Below are positions 1 through 7,436 of a stretch of DNA of 8,014 nt, piece after piece. The notes under the pieces are model-generated. The model was not told where the DNA came from, made no database searches, and saw only the letters and a program-made list of their open reading frames with translations. The stretch is taken from positions 1-8,014 of the forward strand of contig DPSD01000288.1 of NCBI GenBank assembly GCA_003538495.1, given 5' to 3'. The translations under genes were made by a program, and so were the position numbers. This stretch comes from Accumulibacter sp. Its GTDB lineage: Bacteria > Pseudomonadota > Gammaproteobacteria > Burkholderiales > Rhodocyclaceae. Positions within the stretch are counted from its first letter, which is position 1, and every line of letters begins with the position of its first letter.

Positions 1-350
1 TCGCAGTCGAGCGTGATCTGGCGTTCGCCCAGCGCCTTGAGGTCGGTGACCGCGCGCAGCGCGCGGCCGATCAGGCGCTGGATTTCCTGGGTCCGGCCGC
101 TTTGCTTGCCTTTGGCCGCCTCGCGGCCGGTGCGGGTGTGGGTAGAGCGCGGCAGCATGCCGTATTCGGCAGTCACCCAACCCTGCCCGGCACCCCGCAG
201 AAAGGCCGGCACGGACTCCTCGATGCTGGCGGTGCACAACACGCGCGTGTCGCCCATCTCGATCAGCACCGAGCCCTCGGCGTGGCGGGTGAAGCGGCGG
301 GCAATGCGGACATTGCGCAGTTGCGACGGTTGACGGTGACTGGGGCGCAT
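1..350 (-). CDS. rph: RNase PH (tRNA 3'-end processing phosphorolytic exoribonuclease), 3' part cut by window edge
   Basis: RNase PH trims nucleotides from the 3' end of tRNA precursors, using phosphate as attacking group and releasing nucleoside diphosphates; it acts in the cytoplasm as a ring-shaped hexamer. The first 116 codons are visible. The translation begins [16 protein letters not shown] and carries family blocks [39 protein letters not shown] and [20 protein letters not shown], ending at [13 protein letters not shown]. This matches the N-terminal half of the roughly 240-residue family closely; the phosphate-binding and catalytic residues of the second half lie outside the window. 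The ATG at 350-348 is chosen because it gives the canonical MRPS/MRPA start and has a good AGGAAA ribosome-binding site 4 nt upstream (360-355). That site overlaps the stop codon of the phosphatase gene, so rph is probably the last or an internal gene of the kinase-phosphatase operon. Confidence 0.96.
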   Translation of the reverse strand, partial: MRPSHRQPSQLRNVRIARRFTRHAEGSVLIEMGDTRVLCTASIEESVPAFLRGAGQGWVTAEYGMLPRSTHTRTGREAAKGKQSGRTQEIQRLIGRALRAVTDLKALGERQITLDC

Positions 351-354
351 GCAA

Positions 355-360
355 TTTCCT
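355..360 (-). promoter_or_regulatory. rph ribosome-binding site overlapping the phosphatase stop codon
   Basis: AGGAAA (360-355 on the minus strand) lies 4 nt before the rph ATG and shares two bases with the phosphatase TAG (361-359). Ribosomes finishing the phosphatase gene would end on the rph initiation region, supporting co-translation of rph with the signalling pair. Confidence 0.6.
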
Positions 361-1279
361 ATTTTGAGTACTTCTGAATGGTCGAGCGGATCTCTTCAAT
401 GGCCAGTTCGATCTCCTCTTCGCTGAGTTCGGTCTTCTGGCCCGGGTTGCGTCCGAACCCGGCCATTCGGGTGGTAACCGTGTCGCGCGACATCGACTTG
501 GTCGAGATCAGGCTGCTGCTGCCGCTGCTCTCGTCGACGTAGCTATCCTGCCAGCGTACGGCGATCATCGACAGGTTGTCGGCCTGCGGTCCGCCGCGGG
601 TCTCGGCCTGACCGAGCAGCAGCGGCACGGTGCGCATCAGGTTGCCGGTTTTCAGCGAGGCCGCCAGGATTGGACCGGGCAGTCCGCTCCAGACACCGTC
701 GGTGCACAGCACCAGTACGTCTTCGGCTTCGAGCGTCGTCTTGTGCGAAAACTCGATCTCCGGCGTCTGCTGGCCACCCAGGCAGCCGTAAATCTTGTTG
801 CGATCGGGATGATCGTGGGCCTCGTCTTCGCTGATCACTCCCTGCTCGAGCAGAAGCCGCACCCGCGAGTGGTCCTTGGTCTGCGCCAGCACTCTGCCCT
901 TGCGCAGCAGATACAGCCGGGAATCACCCGAGTGCGCCCAGTAGGCGATGTTGTTCTGCACGATACAGGCGACGCAGGTGGTGCGCGGGGAGTCCGCCAG
1001 GCGGTGTTTGCCGGCGAAGTCGAGAATGCCGCGGTGGGCGTTGAGCATCCCCTTCTGGAGGAACAGGAAGGGGTCCCGGATGCGCGTCCTGACCTCGCGC
1101 TGGAAGGCCTCGGTCACGGTCTGGACGGCGATCTGCGCCGCCACTTCTCCATAGTAGTGACCGCCCATGCCGTCGGCGACAACCAGCAGCAGGCTGTCCC
1201 GCGAATAGCAGTGTGCCAGCCGGTCTTCATTATTGGCGCGCTTGCCGGTGCGGCTTTCCTGGTAGATGGTGAATTTCAT
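359..1279 (-). CDS. PP2C-family serine/threonine protein phosphatase with Ser/Thr-rich C-terminal tail
   Basis: A metal-dependent phosphatase of the PPM/PP2C (Stp/PppA-like) family, 306 aa, soluble, predicted to reverse phosphorylation by the kinase encoded just upstream. Metal-binding motifs are all present: NNED around residue 19, ADGMGGH at 35-41 followed by GEVAA, SGDSRLY at 117-123, CTDGVW at 192-197 and DNLSMIAV at 234-241. The catalytic domain ends near residue 244. The last 60 residues are a tail: a Ser/Thr-rich stretch (246-270) and then an acidic helix-like segment ([13 protein letters not shown], 285-297). The start is the ATG at 1279-1277, which overlaps the kinase TGA (1278-1276) as ATGA, indicating translational coupling; no strong Shine-Dalgarno is seen. 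The frame stays open upstream for about 104 more codons, but these lie inside the kinase gene and do not resemble PP2C. The substrate beyond the kinase is unknown. Confidence 0.93.
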   Translation of the reverse strand: MKFTIYQESRTGKRANNEDRLAHCYSRDSLLLVVADGMGGHYYGEVAAQIAVQTVTEAFQREVRTRIRDPFLFLQKGMLNAHRGILDFAGKHRLADSPRTTCVACIVQNNIAYWAHSGDSRLYLLRKGRVLAQTKDHSRVRLLLEQGVISEDEAHDHPDRNKIYGCLGGQQTPEIEFSHKTTLEAEDVLVLCTDGVWSGLPGPILAASLKTGNLMRTVPLLLGQAETRGGPQADNLSMIAVRWQDSYVDESSGSSSLISTKSMSRDTVTTRMAGFGRNPGQKTELSEEEIELAIEEIRSTIQKYSK

Positions 1280-2250
1280 GGGTTTCTGGATTTCTTCAGT
1301 TTGCCGACCATCTGGCCGAGCCAGGTTTCCTTCGGCGGTAGCCGTGGCACTGGCGCGATGACCGGTTCGGTGAGCGCCTTCTGCAGCGCGAAGACGCTCT
1401 GCGGGCGGTAGCGATGGTTCAGGCACAGGCACCAGTCGATCGTTTCGAGCAGCTGGTCCGAGTACTGGCCTTCCCAGCGGACCATCGCCGGCACCAGGCG
1501 ATCCCTCTCCAGGCGGGCGTCGGCCGCTTGTGGCGTGCTGCCGGCGATACAGGCGTACATCGACGCGCCAACACTGTAAATGTCGCTCCACGGGCCGAGC
1601 AGATCACGCTGGTTGTAGTGCTCCGGCGAGGCAAAGCCGGGCGTGTACATCGGCTTGAGCATTGGCGTGTCGCAGGCCAGGGTCTGGCGTGCCGCACCGA
1701 AGTCGATCAGCACCGGCACGTGGTTGTTGCGCATATAGATGTTCGACGGCTTGAGGTCGAGATGAAGCAGACGATGCGAGTGCACCTCGCGCAGGCCGTT
1801 GAGCATCTTGGTAAAGACGTTGCGGATGAAATTCTCGGTGACTCCGGCCCTGTTCTTCTGGATCAGTTCTTGCAGCGTCCGGCCGTGTTCGTACTCCATG
1901 ACCATGTATACCGTCTCGTTGGCACGGAAGAAATTCAACACGCGGATCACGTTCGGGTGAGAAAGGCCGGCCAGCGCCCGGCCTTCTTCAAAAAAACACT
2001 TCATTCCATAGCGGAAAGCGGGCAGGTGGTCCTCGGCGATCACCGGTGCGGTTCGGCCTTCACCGCGCAGGGCCAGGGTGTTGGGCAGGTACTCCTTGAT
2101 GGCGACTCGCGTCCCCTGGCTGTCAATGGCGACATAGACGATCGAAAAGCCACCCAACGAAAGCTGCTGCTCGATACGGTATTCATCGAGCTGGAAAGCC
2201 GGGGGAAGGGGGTGGTTCGCTTGTTGCACCATCGCTGTCAAGGCTATCAT
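1276..2250 (-). CDS. Soluble eukaryotic-type serine/threonine protein kinase (Hanks type), atypical glycine loop and non-RD catalytic loop
   Basis: A 324-aa protein kinase consisting almost only of the catalytic domain; no membrane segment, FHA, PASTA or other sensor domain is seen. Subdomains in order: glycine-rich loop SLGGFSIVY (31-39), invariant lysine in VAIKEYLP (K52), helix-C glutamate around 88-89, hinge MVMEYEHG (116-123), catalytic loop HLDLKPSN (163-170, D165, K167, N170), DFG at 183-185, ASPEHY at 207-212, WSDIYSVGA at 221-229 and R282 in HRYRPQS. ATP- and metal-binding residues are intact, so it is probably active. Oddities are loss of the first and third loop glycines (both Ser) and Leu in place of the Arg of HRD. 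From memory, KEYLP and LSLGGFSIVY recur in betaproteobacterial relatives, so these may be subfamily traits. The start is uncertain: the ATG at 2250 and the in-frame ATG at 2232 both lack a clear ribosome-binding site. It forms an operon with the phosphatase and rph. Confidence 0.93.
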   Translation of the reverse strand: MIALTAMVQQANHPLPPAFQLDEYRIEQQLSLGGFSIVYVAIDSQGTRVAIKEYLPNTLALRGEGRTAPVIAEDHLPAFRYGMKCFFEEGRALAGLSHPNVIRVLNFFRANETVYMVMEYEHGRTLQELIQKNRAGVTENFIRNVFTKMLNGLREVHSHRLLHLDLKPSNIYMRNNHVPVLIDFGAARQTLACDTPMLKPMYTPGFASPEHYNQRDLLGPWSDIYSVGASMYACIAGSTPQAADARLERDRLVPAMVRWEGQYSDQLLETIDWCLCLNHRYRPQSVFALQKALTEPVIAPVPRLPPKETWLGQMVGKLKKSRNP

Positions 2251-2335
2251 CCAGGGGGTCGGCCATTGTCCGGTCTTTGGGGGTGGGCTGTAAAGCCGGC
2301 TGCAGATCCGCCTCCGTCCACACGTCAGGAATTCA
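2251..2335. promoter_or_regulatory. Divergent promoter region between kinase operon and yicC
   Basis: The 85-bp gap separates two divergent transcription units and must hold promoters for both unless one has a distant promoter. For yicC, a plausible sigma-70-like pair is TTGTCC (2266-2271) and TGTAAA (2289-2294) with a 17-bp spacer, each matching 4 of 6 consensus bases. On the minus strand the same bases read TTTACA (2294-2289, 5 of 6) and, after an 18-bp spacer, GACAAT (2270-2265, 4 of 6), which would drive the kinase operon with a very short leader. The candidate promoters overlap almost completely. This is consensus matching by eye only; neither start site is known. Confidence 0.4.
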
Positions 2336-3202
2336 ATGATCTACAGTATGACCGGCTATGCTGCCACGATGCGCGCCGTCAAAGGTGGCGTATTGCACAT
2401 CGAGCTGAAAAGTGTCAATTCCCGTTACCTGGACTACCACTTCCGAGTCTGCGACGAGTTGCGCATCGTTGAACCGGCGCTGCGCGAGTTGATCGGCACG
2501 CGGCTGGCGCGCGGCAAGCTCGAGTGCCGGCTGGCTTTCGTTGCCGCGACAGGCGTCGCCGAACAGGCAGGCCTGAACGCCGACCTGCTCGAACGCCTCA
2601 AGCGTTTCGATACCGAGGTGCGCCAAGCGCTGCCGCTGGCGGCGCCGTTGGCGGTCGCCGACGTTCTGCGCTGGCCCGGCATCTTTGGCGATGACGGGCT
2701 GGATCTCGAGAGCGTGGTTCCGTCCTGCCTGGCTCTGGCCAGCGACGCTCTCGACGATTTCACGGCGAGCCGGGCCCGTGAAGGCGAGAAACTGGCTGCC
2801 GTGATCCTCGACAAAGTGGCCCGCATGCGCGCCTTGCTGCGCGAGGTCGAACCGCGCGTCCCGGCGGCGCTGGCCGCATTCAACGAAAGGTTGCAGCAGC
2901 GTCTGCTGGACGCCGTCGCGACCGTGGACGACGACCGTCTGCGCCAGGAGGTGGCGATCTTTGCCGCGCGCATTGACGTCGCCGAGGAGCTGGCGCGCCT
3001 GTCGACCCACCTCGACGAGGTCGAGCGGGTGCTCAAGGCTGGCGGCGCGACCGGCAAGCGCCTGGATTTTCTGATGCAGGAACTCAATCGCGAAGCCAAT
3101 ACCTTCGGTTCCAAGTCGCTGGTCGCCGAGTTGTCGCAACTGGCGATCGAGTTCAAGCTGCTGATCGAGCAGATGCGCGAGCAGGTGCAGAATCTGGAGT
3201 AG
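2336..3202 (+). CDS. yicC: YicC-family endoribonuclease
   Basis: A 288-aa protein matching the YicC family in length and in both domains. The N-terminal YicC domain begins MIYSMTGYA and contains HIELKSVNSRYLDYHFR (21-37) and RGKLECRL (59-66). The C-terminal DUF1732 region ends with the family signature KRLDFLMQELNREANTFGSK (241-260), followed by LAIEFKLLIEQMREQVQNLE to the last residue. In E. coli, YicC has been reported as an endoribonuclease affecting small-RNA turnover; that role is transferred by family, not shown here. The ATG at 2336 is supported by an AGGA ribosome-binding site about 6 nt upstream and by the canonical N-terminus. In E. coli yicC is also beside and divergent from rph; here the kinase and phosphatase genes separate them. 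In many betaproteobacteria gmk follows yicC, but it is missing here. The minus-strand ORFs under this gene are shadows. Confidence 0.95.
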   Translation: MIYSMTGYAATMRAVKGGVLHIELKSVNSRYLDYHFRVCDELRIVEPALRELIGTRLARGKLECRLAFVAATGVAEQAGLNADLLERLKRFDTEVRQALPLAAPLAVADVLRWPGIFGDDGLDLESVVPSCLALASDALDDFTASRAREGEKLAAVILDKVARMRALLREVEPRVPAALAAFNERLQQRLLDAVATVDDDRLRQEVAIFAARIDVAEELARLSTHLDEVERVLKAGGATGKRLDFLMQELNREANTFGSKSLVAELSQLAIEFKLLIEQMREQVQNLE

Positions 3203-3513
3203 GGAGTGTCGAGGCGATCAATCCTCGAAAGCAGCATGTGGTCACGCGGGCGAATCGCGGTGAGCATTGGTGGCGACCTAGGCGGCCAGCGCATCGCGGT
3301 TGCCAGAGACCGCTTTGGCGCCCTAATCCTGACCAGCCGCATGCCAGGTCAAGCCGGACGTATCCTCCAGCCCGATCGGATGCTTGATCCGGCGCAGCGC
3401 CTCCCCGGTCCGCCCGCCGCCGTGGTACGGATCGGCAAGTGCCGCGGCCGGGAAGAGCGGCGTATCCAGTAGTGAGGCCATCGCCCGCTGGACGCGGCCA
3501 CTCGGCGCCATCG
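3203..3513. other. Convergent intergenic gap between yicC and hsdR, no convincing gene
   Basis: This 311-bp gap lies between the stops of two converging genes. It holds a 6-bp stem (TCGAGG 3209-3214, CCTCGA 3223-3228, 8-nt loop) seven bases after the yicC stop, without a T-run on either strand, and a small inverted repeat CGGCA-AG-TGCCG at 3433-3444. No canonical intrinsic terminator, tRNA, attachment-site repeat or transposase remnant is recognised. No trace of gmk (for example an SAPSGAGK P-loop) was found. A plus-strand 88-codon GTG ORF (3206-3472) and a minus-strand 62-codon ORF (3323-3511) both cross it without recognisable similarity. The gap probably marks the boundary of the inserted restriction segment. 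Confidence 0.6.
3323..3511 (-). CDS. Doubtful small ORF (62 aa) immediately downstream of hsdR
   Basis: A 62-codon frame starts at the ATG 3511-3509, two bases after the hsdR TAA (3516-3514), and ends at TAG 3325-3323. Its translation begins MAPSGRVQRAMASLLDTPLF and continues through ADPYHGGGRTGEALRRIKHP. I do not recognise a family. In favour: position and strand fit a last operon gene, and codons largely end in G or C like those of its neighbours. Against: no ribosome-binding site is visible, there is no family signature, and open frames of this length occur by chance in GC-rich DNA. It could also be the decayed end of a gene truncated when the restriction segment arrived. Included as a low-confidence possibility. 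Confidence 0.2.
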   Translation of the reverse strand: MAPSGRVQRAMASLLDTPLFPAAALADPYHGGGRTGEALRRIKHPIGLEDTSGLTWHAAGQD

Positions 3514-6500
3514 TTAAACAGAGGCATACACCCCGGCATTCCTCTCCGGATAGCTCTCGTACACATGCTCGAATACCGCCGAGCATTTCTGGTGGTATAG
3601 CTCCGGCGAATAGGCACGCGGCAGGGCGGAGTCGAGGGTGTCTTCGATGGCCAGCTTCAGCTTTGACCGCGCCGCCGCCTTCTGCCGCCAGTTCAGGACC
3701 AGCAGTGCCTTGAGCCGCGCCAGCAGTTCGCGAGCAGCCTTCTTCACCGCGGCCCGTTCCTCGGTCGAGAGTTCCGGCGCCGGTCGCGTCAGGATGTCGA
3801 AGATGACCAACTCTTCTTCGCTCATGTTCTCGCGCAGATGCCGTTCCTGCTCGTCGTTCAGGCTGTTGGACAGCTTCACCAGTTCCTCGAACAAGTCGTC
3901 GATACTGCGGCTGCCGGCGTTATTGCTTTCGATCAGCGCTTCGAACTTTTCGGCGAAGTCGGCACGTGTGCGGTTCAACTGAATCATCTTTTCCAGTTGG
4001 GCGCGGATGGCGGCCTTTAGGGCTTCCAGCTCGGTGTTCCTGTGCCTGGATTCCTTGAAGCGTTGCGCCAGCGCTTCAAAGTTGATCTTGGACAGGTCAA
4101 GTGGCGGCGGCCCTGACTGGCGGATTTCGTGGCCGGTGATCGATTCGTCGAGCAGACCGTTGATTCTCCCCATCACCGGCGAAATGTCCGCTGGGTTGGG
4201 GTTCAGCCTGGCGCGGATGGCTTCGGCCAGGATTGTCAGGCAGGCGACACGACTGGCGAATTCCAGCGCCGAAGGATCGGGCTTCACGGCACGGTAGAGC
4301 GTACTGAGCAGCCGCGCATGGGCCAAGAAATCGCGCCGTAGCGGGTCGGGCGAAATCAGCGCGTTGATGCCGTCCTGGATGCGTGACAGGCGCCCCATGC
4401 TGCCGGCCGCCGTCGCCCCGATCTCGCTCAGCATCACGCCGTGCGCGGTACAGAAGGCCGTGGCATCCTCCACCGCCTGGCGCAGTTCCTCGACGAGTTG
4501 CTGCTTGTCCTTGACCGCGCAGCTGACCGACCCGTTGCCATCCTTGCCGGCCCCGTAGATCGCCAGCGCCTTTTCCAGCGAGGCGAAGACGTTGGCGTAA
4601 TCGACGATGGTGCCGCTGTGCTTGCCGGGGAAGACCCGATTGGCGCGGGCGATGGTCTGCATCAGCGTGTGGTTGCGCATCGGCTTGTCGAGATACACCG
4701 TCGAGCAGCTTGGCGCGTCGAAGCCGGTCAACCACATGGCACAGACAAAGACCAGGCGCAGCGGGTCGTCGGTATCCTTGAACCTTTCGTCCAGCCCCGG
4801 CTGCGAATCATTCATGCGCTTTCGGTGTGGCCCGATGTCGAGGCCGAGTTTCTGCATCTGCTGGATTTCGTTTTGCCCCGGCGAGACGATAACCGCCATG
4901 TCGGTGCTGGTCAAAACATCGAGCCGCTGTTTCAGTTCGGCCGTGCGCAGGTCGCGCCGAGCCTGTTCGGGCGTCATGTCGCCGCCCGGCCGGTAGTGCA
5001 GTTCGCCCAGTTCCTTCTGCACACGCGCGGTTTCCGCCGCCCAATGCCTCTTCACCTTGTCGTGCATGCGCAGCGCGGTGGCCTTGTCGATGGACACCAC
5101 CATTGCCTTGCCGACGAAACCCCTGCCCAACAAATGCCGCACGATGTCCCGCGCCACGGTTTCCAGCCGGTCGTCGCGGGTGATCAGGTGGTATTGCCGC
5201 CCCAGCGCCTTCTCCAGCCTGGCCTCTTGATCGGTGTCGAGGCCGGCATCCTCGATCAGGCGGTAAAGGTCCTCGTTCAGGTCCGGATTGACGAGCTGCA
5301 GTTCCGGCGTGCGGTTCTCGTAGAACAGCGGCACCGTCGCGCCGTCTTCGATGGACTGCTGGAAGTCGTAGATCGAGACGTAGTCGCCGAAGACTTCCCT
5401 GGTGCGCTCCTCGCCGGCGATCAGCGGCGTGCCGGTGAAGGCCAGGAGCATCGTCCTGGGCAGCGCGGCGCGCATGTTGAGCGCCAGCGTGTCGTACTGG
5501 CTGCGGTGCGCCTCGTCGGTCAGCACGATCACGTCGGAACGGTCGCAGAGCAGCTCCGGTGTCTGGAACTTGTGCACCAGCGTGAACACGTAGCGGTGGT
5601 TGCCGCGCAGCAGTTCGCGCAGGTGGGCGCCACTGCCAGCGTGGCAGGCGTCGCCTTCGGCATCGCTCACCGCGCCGGTGGTCTTGAAGGTCTTGGCGAT
5701 CTGCTCGTCCAGCTCGACGCGGTCGGTGACGACCACGAAGGTCCAGTTGCCGGCGAGCTTCCTCAGTACCTTCTGCGCGAAGAACACCATCGAGAAACTC
5801 TTGCCGCTGCCCTGCGTCTGCCAGAACACGCCGCCGCGCCCGTGGCCCAGCCTGCGCGCGTCGAGTATCGAGGCGATGGCATTATTGACGCCGAGGAACT
5901 GGTGGTTCTGGCCGAGAACCTTCACCAGCCCCGCCTTGTGCTCGGAAAACAGCGTGAAGTCCTCGACCAGATCGAGCAGGCGAGTACGGTCGCAGGTGCC
6001 GCGCAGCATCACTTTCAGCGACACGCGGCGCGGTTCGTCCTCGCGCTCGATGCGTTTCCACTCCACCCAGCGCCCCCAGTCGGCGCTGAGCGAGCCGACG
6101 CGGCTGTCGGTGCCGTTGCTGGCGATGAGCAGCGCGTTGCTCCAGAACAGCGCCGGAATTTGCTGTCTGTAGTGGGTGAGGTTTTCGTCGAAGGCGGCGC
6201 GCGCCGGCACGCCGGGTTTCTTCAACTCGATCACCACCCACGGCAGGCCATTGACGAAGCCGACCAGATCGGGCCGACAGGTGTAGAGCGGGCCGGTCAC
6301 GGTCAACTGGCTGACGAGCAGGAAATCGTTGTTCTCCGGATGTTCCCAATCGACGACGCGCAGGCGTTCGGTGCATTGGCCACCACTCTGGCCGCCGTGC
6401 TCGCGGTCGGGCACCGACACCGTGATGCCTTCCTTGAGCAGCCGGTAGACCTCGCGGTTGGCCGCCTCCAGGCTCATCGCCGAACGGTCGCGGGTCAGCT

Positions 6501-6729
6501 CGTCGATGGCGGTTTGAATCGCCTCCGGCGGCAGGGTCGGGTTGAATTTGCCCAGCGCGGCGCGCAGGCGTTCGACCAGCACCACCTCGCTCCGGGTTTC
6601 GCGCCCCAGCAATCCACCCGCGCCGAAGGTTTCGTCCAGCGCCGACACCGTCTGCCAGCCGAGCGTGGCGAACAGCCCGATGGCGGGCTGCTCGACGAGC
6701 TGGTCTTCGGTGTAGGCGTGCGGGCTCAT
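3514..6729 (-). CDS. hsdR: Type I restriction endonuclease subunit R (HsdR), full length
   Basis: The motor and nuclease subunit of a type I restriction-modification complex: with HsdM and HsdS it recognises unmethylated DNA, translocates it using ATP and cuts at a distance. About 1071 aa, a usual family length. The N-terminal nuclease domain shows a PD-(D/E)xK site: RPDLVGF (D154) and VVIELKKPG (E168, K170). The SF2 helicase motor follows: Walker A QGSGKS (306-311), VVVTDRVELDEQ (332-342), Walker B TDEAH (404-408), AFTGTP (430-435), VFVCAMWLTGFDAP (660-673) and QTIARANRVFPGK (691-703). The C-terminal 300 residues are helical, with a charged coiled-coil-like stretch (about 895-1010). All key residues are present, so it appears functional. 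The ATG at 6729 overlaps the upstream gene's TGA as ATGA; the open frame beyond it lies within that gene and is not HsdR-like. No hsdM or hsdS is present in this window. Confidence 0.97.
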   Translation of the reverse strand: MSPHAYTEDQLVEQPAIGLFATLGWQTVSALDETFGAGGLLGRETRSEVVLVERLRAALGKFNPTLPPEAIQTAIDELTRDRSAMSLEAANREVYRLLKEGITVSVPDREHGGQSGGQCTERLRVVDWEHPENNDFLLVSQLTVTGPLYTCRPDLVGFVNGLPWVVIELKKPGVPARAAFDENLTHYRQQIPALFWSNALLIASNGTDSRVGSLSADWGRWVEWKRIEREDEPRRVSLKVMLRGTCDRTRLLDLVEDFTLFSEHKAGLVKVLGQNHQFLGVNNAIASILDARRLGHGRGGVFWQTQGSGKSFSMVFFAQKVLRKLAGNWTFVVVTDRVELDEQIAKTFKTTGAVSDAEGDACHAGSGAHLRELLRGNHRYVFTLVHKFQTPELLCDRSDVIVLTDEAHRSQYDTLALNMRAALPRTMLLAFTGTPLIAGEERTREVFGDYVSIYDFQQSIEDGATVPLFYENRTPELQLVNPDLNEDLYRLIEDAGLDTDQEARLEKALGRQYHLITRDDRLETVARDIVRHLLGRGFVGKAMVVSIDKATALRMHDKVKRHWAAETARVQKELGELHYRPGGDMTPEQARRDLRTAELKQRLDVLTSTDMAVIVSPGQNEIQQMQKLGLDIGPHRKRMNDSQPGLDERFKDTDDPLRLVFVCAMWLTGFDAPSCSTVYLDKPMRNHTLMQTIARANRVFPGKHSGTIVDYANVFASLEKALAIYGAGKDGNGSVSCAVKDKQQLVEELRQAVEDATAFCTAHGVMLSEIGATAAGSMGRLSRIQDGINALISPDPLRRDFLAHARLLSTLYRAVKPDPSALEFASRVACLTILAEAIRARLNPNPADISPVMGRINGLLDESITGHEIRQSGPPPLDLSKINFEALAQRFKESRHRNTELEALKAAIRAQLEKMIQLNRTRADFAEKFEALIESNNAGSRSIDDLFEELVKLSNSLNDEQERHLRENMSEEELVIFDILTRPAPELSTEERAAVKKAARELLARLKALLVLNWRQKAAARSKLKLAIEDTLDSALPRAYSPELYHQKCSAVFEHVYESYPERNAGVYASV

Positions 6730-7436
6730 GGCAACTGAAGTCCGGCGATCGCATTCAGTTTGGCGAGCAAGTCGGGCAGACGCTCCTGACTCGCCGCATC
6801 GCCCGGCAAATGTCCCGGCAAGGCGTCCATGAACGCCGGCTGTGCGAGCAGGCCCTGAAAACGCTCGGCCAGATAGACCCTGAGCTCGGGTGGGCTGGTG
6901 CGGCACTCATCCCGCAGCGCGTCGCGCCCATCGACCACCGCGAGCAGGTCGCCGAGATCATGGCTGAACAGGAAATCACCCTCGCCGCGCCCGTCGAACG
7001 CCTCCAGCTTGGTGGCCAGAAACACCGGCGCGGCGATCAGGCGGATGATGCGGCCGCCGGGCAGCGCGACTGCCTGGGCCGTCTCCAGCGCCAGCGAATA
7101 CCAGCGGTTGGCAAAACCGAGAATTTTTTCCAGGGTGGGCATCACATCCACCGCCACCGATCCCACCTGCCAGCGACAGATCGGTGCTTCCGGGCGCATG
7201 TCCGGCACAAAGCCACGTGCACGCAGCGCTGCCTCGACCCGATGGTAGTCGGACAGCACCACGGCCTGACAGACCAGGTCCACATCTTCCGTCGGCCGAA
7301 TCGCCGGCATCGCCGGATCGGTAATCAACAATCCGGCCACTGCACCGCCGACAAAGACCAGTTCCTCGCACAGATCGTCACCTAGGCGCTCGGCGACGAC
7401 CTCCAGCAGGGCCACGTTGGGATCGTTGGCGTTCAT
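6726..7436 (-). CDS. Nucleotidyltransferase-fold protein (AbiEii/MNT-like superfamily), HsdR-coupled
   Basis: A 236-aa protein with the minimal pol-beta nucleotidyltransferase signature: VGGAVAGLL (29-37, glycine pair at 30-31), RPTEDVDLV (47-55, carboxylates D51 and D53) and a third acidic position in VAVDVMP (94-100, D97). Further downstream are FLATKLEAFDGRG (139-151) and SHDLGDLLAVVDGR (158-171), which resemble the K and D motifs following the core in AbiEii-like and related uncharacterised nucleotidyltransferases. Such enzymes transfer NMP to protein, RNA or small molecules; AbiEii-type members act as toxins, MNT-type members as antitoxins that modify a HEPN partner. The substrate here is unknown. 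Its ATG (7436-7434) overlaps the TGA of the upstream DNA-binding gene, and its own TGA overlaps the hsdR ATG, so all three are probably translated in a coupled way. There is no clear ribosome-binding site. The fold assignment is firm; the toxin or antitoxin role is inference. Confidence 0.82.
   Translation of the reverse strand: MNANDPNVALLEVVAERLGDDLCEELVFVGGAVAGLLITDPAMPAIRPTEDVDLVCQAVVLSDYHRVEAALRARGFVPDMRPEAPICRWQVGSVAVDVMPTLEKILGFANRWYSLALETAQAVALPGGRIIRLIAAPVFLATKLEAFDGRGEGDFLFSHDLGDLLAVVDGRDALRDECRTSPPELRVYLAERFQGLLAQPAFMDALPGHLPGDAASQERLPDLLAKLNAIAGLQLP

Noticed and set aside
1280..1591. 104-codon N-terminal extension of the PP2C phosphatase
   Set aside because: It overlaps the kinase C-terminus in another frame and is not PP2C-like; [19 protein letters not shown] is the expected family start.
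1414..2472. 352-codon plus-strand frame across the kinase gene and into yicC
   Set aside because: It is a shadow of the kinase, runs through the divergent promoter region and out of frame into yicC, and has no recognisable domain.
3209..3228. Hairpin behind yicC as an intrinsic terminator
   Set aside because: The 6-bp stem with an 8-nt loop has no following T-run, so it is too weak to call.
2333..3342. Minus-strand frames of 268 and 302 codons opposite yicC
   Set aside because: They are antisense to a clearly recognised YicC protein; their composition is Arg/Ser/Gln-rich, typical of shadow translation.
3206..3472. 88-codon plus-strand GTG frame after yicC
   Set aside because: No similarity recognised and no sign that it is more than chance; GGAG lies too close to the GTG, and it overlaps the equally doubtful minus-strand frame.
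4441..6738. 765-codon open frame on the plus strand across hsdR
   Set aside because: It is antisense to a motif-complete HsdR, and its translation is a low-complexity His/Arg/Val/Gln-rich shadow without family motifs. Long antisense frames are common in GC-rich genes.
6730..6906. 59-codon N-terminal extension of hsdR
   Set aside because: It lies within the nucleotidyltransferase gene in another frame. The HsdR family start MSPHAYTEDQLVEQPA begins exactly at the ATGA overlap.
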